DNA of 5,451 nucleotides, taken from contig JABMRG010000079.1 in assembly GCA_013202935.1 (NCBI GenBank), positions 1 to 5,451 of the forward strand, read 5' to 3'. Source of the DNA: Candidatus Omnitrophota bacterium. Lineage in GTDB: Bacteria; Omnitrophota; Gorgyraeia; JABMRG01. Made by a program: the position numbers and the translations under genes. Positions 1 through 5,451 of this stretch are shown here, one piece after another (the first letter of the stretch is position 1; each line of letters starts with the position of its first letter). The notes under the pieces are model-generated. The model was not told the DNA's origin, made no database searches, and saw nothing but the letters and a program-made list of their open reading frames with translations.

Positions 1-5
1 CTATA

Positions 6-34
6 AAGATAGCACAGTATTTAGTAGATGTCAA
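6..34 (-). promoter_or_regulatory. Predicted sigma70-type promoter reading out of the left edge
   Basis: On the minus strand there is a perfect -35 box TTGACA (29-34), a 17-nt spacer, and -10 box TATCTT (6-11, four of six matches to TATAAT). The spacer ends in TGC (12-14), giving an extended -10 TGn. Transcription would start about at the left edge and run leftwards into the next gene. It lies after the pilC-like stop codon in non-coding, AT-rich DNA, where a promoter would be expected if the next gene is expressed at a different level from the motor genes. A pilin or pseudopilin gene commonly occupies such a place, but none of it is visible. This is a motif-based prediction only. Confidence 0.55.
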
Positions 35-89
35 TAGGCTAAAGGCACCAGGCATATTTTTTTTAAAAAGCCTCCTAGCACGAAAAAGA
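35..89. other. AT-rich intergenic spacer with T8A5 tract
   Basis: This short non-coding stretch separates the pilC-like stop codon from the predicted promoter. It holds a run of eight T followed by five A on the plus strand (57-69), flanked by the short inverted pair AGGC (50-53) and GCCT (70-73). The tract lies upstream of the -35 box, at roughly -59 to -71 of the predicted start, and might bend DNA or assist RNA polymerase binding, but it is too far for a standard UP element. No convincing intrinsic terminator is seen, so read-through from the operon is possible. Confidence 0.4.
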
Positions 90-1298
90 TTAATGGCCTA
101 TAATCTCGGTTATCTTAAATATAGGTAAAAATATGGCCAATACTATACCACCTATAACAACACCTAAAAATACAATAATAAGCGGCTCTAATAAACTGGT
201 CAGGCCTGAAACAGCTGCATCTACTTGCTCATCATAAAAATCCGCTATTTTGGTAAGCATCTTCTCAAGCTCTCCTGCCTGCTCACCTACTGCTATCATC
301 CTGACCACCATAGGAGGGAAGATTGTACTTTTAGCGAGTGGTTCTGCCAGGTTTTTACCTTCCCTTACAGATTGTTTAGTATTATTGATAGCAATCTCAA
401 CAACTTTGTTGCCCGAAGTCTTTGCTACTATCTCAAGACTGCTCAATATAGGCACACCACTCTTAACCAACGTAGATAATGTCCTTGAAAACTTTGCAAC
501 GCTTACCTTCCTTATAATATTCCCAAATATAGGGAGCTTAAGCATAAAAGTGTCAAAAGCAAGCGCTCCCTGCTCTGTCTTTATATATCGTGACATAACA
601 ACAATAAATATAATAAGGCCAATAAAACCAAGTATAAACCAGTGCTGCAAAAACCCACTTACTGAAAGAAGTATCTGTGTAGGAAGAGGCAGGGAACCGC
701 CTAACATATCGAATATACCCTTAAAGGTAGGGACTACTTTTACTAATAAGAATATCGTAATGCCAATAGCTATAGATATTACTGTTATAGGATATACCAT
801 AGCTGATTTTACCTTGCGCTGAAGGGCAGCTGTCTTCTCTAGATAGGTAGATACTCTGTTTAATATTTCATCGAGAAGACCGCTTGATTCACCTGCCTTT
901 ACCATGTTTATATATAACTGTGAAAATATGTTAGGATGTTTTGCCAGCCCCTGAGAAAAGCTTGAGCCTGTCTCAACATCATCCCTTATTTTTGCTATAA
1001 CCGCCTTAAAACCCTTCTTCTCAATCTGCTGACTCAATATATCAAGGACATTGACAAGCGGTATCCCTGCCTCTACCATCGTAGCAAGCTGGCGTGTAAA
1101 TATTACAAGGTCATCGAGTTTTATCCTTCTCGCAAGTTTTGCCTGTTTTACCTCTATCGACTTCTGTTCATCTACAGATATAATAGTAAATTTCTGTTTT
1201 CTTAATAGCTCTACCAGTGCCTCCTTACTTCTTGCCTCCGCCTCATCTATTATTGCCTTACCTTCCTCATCTTTTACACTATACTTAAAATATGGCAT
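90..1298 (-). CDS. pilC: PilC/GspF-type inner-membrane platform protein
   Basis: This 402-residue protein has the length and layout of PilC/GspF, the polytopic platform that couples the cytosolic ATPase to pilin or pseudopilin insertion. The N-terminus MPYFKYSVKDEEGK matches the family opening. Two T2SSF repeats follow: about 63-188 (FTRQLATMVEAGIPL at 67-81, AGE at 135-137) and about 266-392 (FSRTLSTLVKSGVPI at 270-284, VGEQAGEL at 337-344). Three hydrophobic segments are visible at about 170-190, 219-236 and 372-394, the expected topology with a short cytoplasmic C-terminal tail. No truncation or missing segment is seen. Its ATG directly abuts the previous gene's TAG and has the strongest ribosome site of the cluster (GGAGG). 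The position right after two extension ATPases supports a shared motor; assignment to type IV pilus rather than type II secretion is not decided. Confidence 0.95.
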   Translation of the reverse strand: MPYFKYSVKDEEGKAIIDEAEARSKEALVELLRKQKFTIISVDEQKSIEVKQAKLARRIKLDDLVIFTRQLATMVEAGIPLVNVLDILSQQIEKKGFKAVIAKIRDDVETGSSFSQGLAKHPNIFSQLYINMVKAGESSGLLDEILNRVSTYLEKTAALQRKVKSAMVYPITVISIAIGITIFLLVKVVPTFKGIFDMLGGSLPLPTQILLSVSGFLQHWFILGFIGLIIFIVVMSRYIKTEQGALAFDTFMLKLPIFGNIIRKVSVAKFSRTLSTLVKSGVPILSSLEIVAKTSGNKVVEIAINNTKQSVREGKNLAEPLAKSTIFPPMVVRMIAVGEQAGELEKMLTKIADFYDEQVDAAVSGLTSLLEPLIIVFLGVVIGGIVLAIFLPIFKITEIIGH

Positions 1299-3014
1299 CT
1301 ATTCCTCCGTTGTTATCCTTAACACTTCTTCTATCGTCGTAAGGCCCATTACAGTCTTTTGAAACGCATTATCTCTTAAGGTCTTCATGCCTTTGCTTAT
1401 CGCATACTCCTTTATCTCATCGGATGATTTCTTCTTGATAATCATCTCTCTTATCTCTTCATCTATAAGAAGAATCTCTAAGGTACCCATTCTGCCAAAA
1501 TAGCCTGAGCCATTGCACTTGTTACACCCCTTTCCACGGTAAAATACGGTATTTTTCTTCACCTCTATTCCCAATCTTTTAATTACAGAGTCTGTTACTT
1601 CATGCGGCTCCTTACAGTTTGGGCAGACTTTTCTGCATAGCCTCTGTGCCGCCGCAACTATAAGGCTCGATGCTACCAAGAATGGTTCAACACCCATATC
1701 TACCAGCCTGGTTATTGCGCCACAGGCATCGTTTGTATGCAGTGTACTCAATAATAACTGGCCTGTGAGTGAGGCCTTTATAGCAATGTCCGCTGTCTCA
1801 AAATCTCTTATCTCACCTATCAATACTATATCGGGTGTCTGTCTTAATATAGAACGCAGGCCTGATGCAAATGTAAGTTTTATCTCAGGGTTAGCCTGAA
1901 TCTGCGTTATGCCCTCCATCTGATACTCAACGGGATCCTCAATAGTAACAATATTCTTCTCAGGAGTATTTAGCTGGTTTATTATGGAATAGAGTGTTGT
2001 GGATTTTCCGCTGCCTGTTGGACCTGTAACAAGTATCATACCATATGGCTTAGCGACCGCCTTTTTAAAACCCTCCAGAGGCTCAGGCAAATAACCAAGT
2101 TTATCCAGCCCTATGCTTAGGCTGGATTTGTCAAGCGCCCTCATAACTACCTTACCGCCATGGTTGGTCGGAAGAACAGAGACCCTGAAATCAACTTCTT
2201 TATCACGCATACGTATTCTGAAACGGCCATCTTGCGGTATACGCCATTCTGTAATATCAAGCCCTGACATAATCTTTAGCCTGGTAAGGACAGCGTTCTG
2301 GTCTTTCTTGGGCAATGTAAATGCCTCACGCAATGCGCCGTCTATTCTGTATCTGACCCTTAAGTTAGCTTCTTCCGGCTCAACATGTATATCTGATGCC
2401 CTGTTTTCAAGCGCCTCTGTCAACATAAGGTTTACAACCTTAACAATAGGTGTTACCTTACTCTGCTTCTGCGCCTGCTCAATATCTACAACCTCTTCCT
2501 CAATAGTCGCAACTTCTAGCGGTTCGTTCTCATCTGTCTCCTTTACCTCTTTCAATATATTAGCAAGCTGTGTAGCTTCTGTGCCATAGTAGTTATGTAT
2601 GGCCTCTGCGATCTCTTTCTCTGTGCTTATAACAGGTTCTATATTATAACTGGTAAGAGCTTTTATGTCGTCTATGGCAAATATATTAAGTGGATCAGCC
2701 ATACAGACAGTAAGATTATTCCCCATTGCTGATACAGGAATAAGCCGGTATTGTTTTGCAAGCTTCTCTGGTATAAGCTTTATGAGCTCCGGGTCTATTT
2801 TAAAACGTGATAGGCTTAATACGGGAAGGTTGAGGCTTGAGCTTAAAAGGACTATCAGGTCCTGTTCTTTGACTAATCCTTCTTTGACAATTATATTAGC
2901 GAGGTTGCCGCCTTCTTTCTTATGAATAGCAAGGACCTGCTTAAGCTGCTCCTCAGTAATCAGCTTACTTTCTTTTAATGCCTCAACTAACTTTTCCCTG
3001 AACGGATTTACCAT
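1299..3014 (-). CDS. pilB: PilB/GspE-type assembly ATPase, downstream paralog
   Basis: This is a second full-length (571-residue) PilB/GspE ATPase, colinear with its upstream neighbour and clearly a paralog. Residues 1-145 form an MshEN domain, and an acidic linker covers about 155-182. The N2 domain (about 188-293) has SDIHVEP (207-213) and IPQDGR (259-264). The RecA-like domain has Walker A GPTGSGKST (331-339, Lys337), Asp box TIEDP (357-361), Walker B DIVLIGE (395-401), His box TGQLLLSTLHTN (417-428), and zinc cysteines C464, C467, C497 and C500, again C-X2-C-X29-C-X2-C. The catalytic core looks intact, but several conserved positions differ: RQTPD for RQDPD (Thr393), TGQ for TGH (Gln419), GGK for GEK (Gly287) and TEWR for AERR. 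In the MshEN domain both LG glycines (V10, A39) and both terminal Gln (H31, S60) are lost, so cyclic di-GMP binding is unlikely. The start ATG overlaps the previous stop as TAATG and is preceded by AGGA. It probably works with the other ATPase on the PilC-like protein. Confidence 0.93.
   Translation of the reverse strand: MVNPFREKLVEALKESKLITEEQLKQVLAIHKKEGGNLANIIVKEGLVKEQDLIVLLSSSLNLPVLSLSRFKIDPELIKLIPEKLAKQYRLIPVSAMGNNLTVCMADPLNIFAIDDIKALTSYNIEPVISTEKEIAEAIHNYYGTEATQLANILKEVKETDENEPLEVATIEEEVVDIEQAQKQSKVTPIVKVVNLMLTEALENRASDIHVEPEEANLRVRYRIDGALREAFTLPKKDQNAVLTRLKIMSGLDITEWRIPQDGRFRIRMRDKEVDFRVSVLPTNHGGKVVMRALDKSSLSIGLDKLGYLPEPLEGFKKAVAKPYGMILVTGPTGSGKSTTLYSIINQLNTPEKNIVTIEDPVEYQMEGITQIQANPEIKLTFASGLRSILRQTPDIVLIGEIRDFETADIAIKASLTGQLLLSTLHTNDACGAITRLVDMGVEPFLVASSLIVAAAQRLCRKVCPNCKEPHEVTDSVIKRLGIEVKKNTVFYRGKGCNKCNGSGYFGRMGTLEILLIDEEIREMIIKKKSSDEIKEYAISKGMKTLRDNAFQKTVMGLTTIEEVLRITTEE
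1304..1308 (-). promoter_or_regulatory. Strong ribosome binding site of the pilC-like gene
   Basis: GGAGG on the minus strand lies 5 nt before the ATG at 1296-1298, inside the last codons of the preceding ATPase gene. It is the closest match to the anti-Shine-Dalgarno sequence in the cluster and fixes the start codon directly after the upstream TAG. Confidence 0.8.
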
Positions 3015-4726
3015 TATTCTTTCCTATCAGCTACCGTTACTCTTATAATCTCTTCCAAAGTTGTCAAGCCCTCTTTCGCCTTTTGTATACCATCTTCGCG
3101 TAATGTAAGCATACCTGATGACCTTGCCAGCTGTTTTAACTCATGCTCACTGCCCTTATCCATAATAAGCTTCTTGATCTCTTTGTCTAATGTCAAGACC
3201 TCTATAATGCCGATTCTACCTTTATACCCTGTGCCAAGACAGAACTTGCATCCTTTACCTTTATAGAATTTTTTTAAGCTCTTGTCTTCTATGCCTATGC
3301 TATTTCTAAATTCATCATCAATCTCATATGGCTCTTTGCACTTTTCGCAGATCTGCCTGACAAGCCTCTGGGCAGCTATCATGATAACTGATGAACTTAT
3401 CAAAAAGGGCTCTAGCCCCATATTTACCATTCTTGTTATGGCTCCTGGTGCTGTATTGGTATGTAGAGTACTTAAGACAAGGTGCCCTGTAAGAGCTGCT
3501 TTAACCGCTACATCGAGGGTCTCAAAATCCCTTACTTCACCCACCATGATTATATCAGGGTCCTGGCGCAGCATAGAGCGTAGCGCTGCTGCAAAAGTAA
3601 GGCCTATCTCTGTCCGAGCACTTACCTGATTTATGCCTTTTAGGTCAAACTCGATTGGATCCTCGACTGTTATAACATTCTTCTCAGGGCTATCAATATA
3701 TTTTAGTATAGAATAGAGGGTAGTTGTCTTTCCGCTTCCTGTAGGCCCGCACGCCAATATCATTCCGTGGGGCCGCATGGCACTGGTTTTTACATCTTCC
3801 AGTGCCTTTCCAGTAAAACCTAATTTTTCTACATCGAGTGTGGCCTGCTGCTGGTCTAAGACTCTTAACGCTACTTTCTCACCACAACTTGAAGGCAATA
3901 CTGAGACTCTGAAATCAATAAACCGGTTCTTTATTTTTAGTTTAAACCTCCCATCTTGAGGAAGGCGCCTTTCAGCAATATTTAGTTCTGACATTATCTT
4001 TATTCTTGACACCACCGCCTCATGGAGCGACTTTGGCAGTGTTCGTGCATTCTGCAGAAGCCCGTCTATTCGGTAGCGCACTCTTGTCTCTTGCTCCATA
4101 GGTTCTATAAGCACGTCACTTGCCTTAAGCTGAACAGCCTCGGCAAGAATCATATTATTAACCCTTACAACAGGCACCTCCTGTGTGAGTTTGATCAGCC
4201 TCTGCGGGCTTAGGTCCTTCTCTTCACCGCTCAATACTATCCTGGGCTCACCCATCTCCTCAACAACCGATTCAATCTCTTTGTGTGTATGTTTGCCATA
4301 GTACTGCTCTATTGCTGAGATAATATCATCTGTATCTGCAAGAACAAGCCTTACATCAAAGCCTGTCAATGACTTGATATCATCTATGGCAAAGATGTTT
4401 AAAGGGTCAGCGACAACGATTGTTATGGTAGGCCCCATCTTTGAGAGTGGAATAAGCTGATAGTGGCGTGCTATTTCTCGCGGAACCATTTCTATTATAG
4501 TAGGATCGATATTATACTTGGAGAGGTTTATGAGTGGAATATTGAGGTCTTGGCTTAAGGTAACAAGCAGGTCCTTCTGTTTGACATAACCTAAGTCTAT
4601 CAGGATCTGACTTAGCTTGCCGCCTTTTTCTTTCTGAAACTGGAGGGCCTTATCAAGTTGGGCCTGATCTATAATACTGCTTTCTAAAAGCTTCTTTGTT
4701 ACTCTATCTTTTAGAGACAGAACCAT
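3014..4726 (-). CDS. pilB: PilB/GspE-type assembly ATPase, upstream paralog
   Basis: This 570-residue protein has the full PilB/GspE architecture and usual length. It is a cytosolic hexameric ATPase that powers pilus or pseudopilus extension. Residues 1-145 form an MshEN domain, followed by a linker to about 180. The N2 domain (about 183-290) has AERRLPQDGR (251-260) and GEK (282-284). The C-terminal RecA-like domain has Walker A GPTGSGKTT (327-335), Asp box TVEDP (353-357), Walker B DIIMVGE (391-397), His box TGHLVLSTLHTN (413-424), and a zinc tetracysteine at C460, C463, C493 and C496 with exact C-X2-C-X29-C-X2-C spacing. The usual SDIHIEP reads SDVLIEP, with Leu206 in place of His. The MshEN motifs have lost both LG glycines (T10, S39), and the second terminal Gln is Asp60, so cyclic di-GMP binding is doubtful. 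Its start overlaps the previous gene by 23 nt with only a weak AAGAGA ribosome site. Whether it is PilB or GspE cannot be settled here. Confidence 0.93.
   Translation of the reverse strand: MVLSLKDRVTKKLLESSIIDQAQLDKALQFQKEKGGKLSQILIDLGYVKQKDLLVTLSQDLNIPLINLSKYNIDPTIIEMVPREIARHYQLIPLSKMGPTITIVVADPLNIFAIDDIKSLTGFDVRLVLADTDDIISAIEQYYGKHTHKEIESVVEEMGEPRIVLSGEEKDLSPQRLIKLTQEVPVVRVNNMILAEAVQLKASDVLIEPMEQETRVRYRIDGLLQNARTLPKSLHEAVVSRIKIMSELNIAERRLPQDGRFKLKIKNRFIDFRVSVLPSSCGEKVALRVLDQQQATLDVEKLGFTGKALEDVKTSAMRPHGMILACGPTGSGKTTTLYSILKYIDSPEKNVITVEDPIEFDLKGINQVSARTEIGLTFAAALRSMLRQDPDIIMVGEVRDFETLDVAVKAALTGHLVLSTLHTNTAPGAITRMVNMGLEPFLISSSVIMIAAQRLVRQICEKCKEPYEIDDEFRNSIGIEDKSLKKFYKGKGCKFCLGTGYKGRIGIIEVLTLDKEIKKLIMDKGSEHELKQLARSSGMLTLREDGIQKAKEGLTTLEEIIRVTVADRKE
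3021..3024 (-). promoter_or_regulatory. Ribosome binding site of the downstream ATPase gene at a TAATG junction
   Basis: AGGA on the minus strand (within AGGAAAG) lies about 7 nt before the ATG at 3012-3014. That ATG shares one base with the TAA stop of the upstream ATPase (3014-3016). The arrangement supports this start and suggests that ribosomes finishing the first ATPase re-initiate on the second, linking the amounts of the two proteins. Confidence 0.7.
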
Positions 4727-5165
4727 AATATCTCTTAATAGCTTCTTTAATATCGGTTTGCGTGCTTACAAATACCTGGACTTTGCAGCTTGTTATCAAT
4801 TCTATGTCCTCTATGGCATGGATATTTAACGGGTCGGACATAGCAACTGTCAAGGAGTTGCCTATCTTATCTATGGCTATAAGGTTATACTGCACAGCAA
4901 CATTCTCAGGTATCAACGTAACAATTTTTACATCAACATCGTAGTTTGATAAAGGCAGATACGGAAAACCAAACTGCGTGGTAAGGGCCTGTGCAATCTG
5001 CTCCTCTGTTGCATAACCTAAGAGCACTAGTATATTGCCCAGGAGCCCACCTTTTTCCTTCTGGACACTTAATCCTTTTTGCAGTTGTTGCTCATTTATA
5101 ATTTTTCGATCAAGCAGAAGCTCGCCCAACTGTTTAGATACTAACCTTTTCGGTGGTGTTATCAT
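4704..5165 (-). CDS. Stand-alone MshEN / GspE N-terminal (T2SSE_N) domain protein, likely cyclic di-GMP-binding
   Basis: This 153-residue protein aligns along its whole length with the N-terminal ~145 residues of the two ATPases encoded after it, but stops after the shared YYG motif (146-148), with no ATPase part. MshEN domains of PilB/MshE/GspE ATPases can bind cyclic di-GMP through two 24-residue motifs separated by five residues. Here motif I spans residues 12-35 (QLGELL...LSVQ), the spacer is KEKGG (36-40), and motif II spans 41-64 (LLGNIL...LTTQ). Both LG pairs and both terminal Gln residues (35, 64) are kept; the usual first Arg is Gln12 and the mid-motif Gly is Lys21. The second half (about 65-148) holds the SDPLNIHAIEDI segment shared with the ATPases (DPLNIFAIDDI there). 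There is no signal peptide or membrane segment, so it is cytosolic. AAAGG at 5172-5176 supports the ATG start. A sensor or adaptor for the adjacent motor is likely but inferred; a decayed ATPase copy is a less likely alternative. Confidence 0.88.
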   Translation of the reverse strand: MITPPKRLVSKQLGELLLDRKIINEQQLQKGLSVQKEKGGLLGNILVLLGYATEEQIAQALTTQFGFPYLPLSNYDVDVKIVTLIPENVAVQYNLIAIDKIGNSLTVAMSDPLNIHAIEDIELITSCKVQVFVSTQTDIKEAIKRYYGSVSKR

Positions 5166-5166
5166 A

Positions 5167-5451
5167 TTATACCTTTACTATATTTTTACCTGCCTGCTTG
5201 GCTTCTTTAAGTGAGCTTTGAGCTTTATCGATTAACTCTTTTGCAGATGAGCCATCTATGGGATTCTCGCTTAAGCCTCCGCTGACTGTGAGTTGGATCT
5301 TCTCTTCTTTGCCTGCCTGAAAAACAACCAACTTAGATATCTTACCCCTTACATCATCTGCAATATCCTTTGCCTCTTTTTTATTCCTTTCAGGCAAGAT
5401 GAGCGCGAACTCATCATCACTAAATCTGCCAGCCTTATCAACAGGGGTAAG
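5167..5451 (-). CDS. C-terminal part of a GGDEF-domain protein with a degenerate signature (partial, 5' end outside window)
   Basis: The reading frame is open to the right edge, so the visible 94 residues are only the C-terminus; a TTG at 5395-5397 is an internal Leu codon and not the start. GGDEF domains make cyclic di-GMP from two GTP, or act as nucleotide sensors when degenerate. The landmarks appear in order: RFSDDEFALILPE (residues 9-21; family RYGGDEFA), LTVSGGLSE (family TVSIGIA) and AKQAGKNIV (family AKxxGRN). The signature GGDEF reads SDDEF: the metal-ligand acidic residue, Glu and Phe remain, but both glycines are replaced, and the second is normally needed for GTP binding. The usual AD.ALY motif reads AQSSLK. 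The RxxD inhibitory site would fall at TPVD, so its Arg is missing. I infer no cyclase activity. The N-terminal domains are not visible. The stop codon lies one base before the next gene, which points to a shared transcript. Confidence 0.85.
   Translation of the reverse strand, partial: LTPVDKAGRFSDDEFALILPERNKKEAKDIADDVRGKISKLVVFQAGKEEKIQLTVSGGLSENPIDGSSAKELIDKAQSSLKEAKQAGKNIVKV
5172..5176 (-). promoter_or_regulatory. Ribosome binding site of the stand-alone MshEN gene
   Basis: AAAGG on the minus strand lies 6 nt before the ATG at 5163-5165 and within the final Lys-Val codons of the GGDEF gene. It supports the chosen start and shows that this small frame has its own translation signal, which argues against it being a decayed remnant. 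Confidence 0.6.

Noticed and set aside
1..56. Minus-strand ATG frame (ATG at 54-56) starting MPGAFSLLTS and open to the left edge
   Set aside because: The only purine-rich ribosome-like site is about 15 nt away, the peptide is not recognisable, and the frame runs through the predicted promoter.
50..73. Intrinsic terminator formed by AGGC/GCCT around the T8A5 tract
   Set aside because: The GC stem is only four pairs, the inner part pairs poorly, and no T run follows the stem on either strand.
250..822. 190-codon open frame on the plus strand
   Set aside because: It lies fully antisense to the well-supported pilC-like gene, and its translation matches no family I recognise; it is a shadow of the real coding frame.
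2113..2589. 158-codon open frame on the plus strand
   Set aside because: Antisense to the N2 domain and linker of the downstream ATPase, with Ser/Thr/Leu-rich low-information protein typical of a shadow frame.
1299..4726. One of the two ATPases being the retraction ATPase PilT
   Set aside because: Both are about 570 residues with an MshEN domain, an N2 domain and a zinc tetracysteine; PilT is about 350 residues and lacks the MshEN domain and the tetracysteine site.
4704..5165. The 153-residue gene as a truncated ATPase pseudogene
   Set aside because: It ends at the domain boundary, has its own ribosome site and start, and has the best-preserved ligand motif of the three copies; no remnant of the lost ATPase part is present. 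It remains a minor alternative.
5167..5397. A complete 76-residue gene starting at a TTG (5395-5397)
   Set aside because: The frame stays open to the window edge, and the residues before the TTG carry the GGDEF-like signature and ALILPE, so the TTG is an internal Leu codon of a longer gene.

Overview
All recognisable genes in this window lie on the minus strand and read right to left as one tightly packed cluster. In transcription order they are: the 3' end of a GGDEF-domain gene (running off the right edge), a small protein that is only a GspE/PilB N-terminal (MshEN-type) domain, two tandem full-length PilB/GspE-type ATPases, and a PilC/GspF-type inner-membrane platform protein. Junctions are a 1-nt gap, a 23-nt overlap, a 1-nt TAATG overlap and direct abutment, so the set is almost certainly co-transcribed and translationally coupled. 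The last 89 bases at the left edge hold no convincing gene, but they carry a good sigma70-like promoter pointing left, presumably for the next gene.

The machinery is the motor of a type IV pilus or type II secretion-like system: cytoplasmic hexameric ATPases work on a polytopic platform protein to assemble pilin or pseudopilin fibres. The sequence does not decide between the two systems. No retraction ATPase (PilT), pilin, prepilin peptidase or secretin is visible here. The organism is a bacterium with a moderately AT-rich genome, probably diderm. A little-cultured lineage such as Omnitrophota or Elusimicrobiota would fit, but that is an impression and not demonstrated by the sequence.

The most unusual part is the upstream end. 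MshEN domains of this family can bind cyclic di-GMP through two 24-residue motifs separated by five residues. Three copies of the domain are encoded in a row. Only the free-standing copy keeps both LG pairs and both terminal Gln residues; the copies fused to the two ATPases have lost both Gly residues and one or both of the Gln. The gene before it ends in a GGDEF domain whose signature reads SDDEF, which suggests it is not an active cyclase. The two ATPases differ from the family consensus at different conserved positions. Together this suggests a pilus motor whose nucleotide sensing has moved out of the ATPase into a separate subunit, possibly with a mixed two-paralog motor. The motif differences are read from the sequence; the mechanism is inference.
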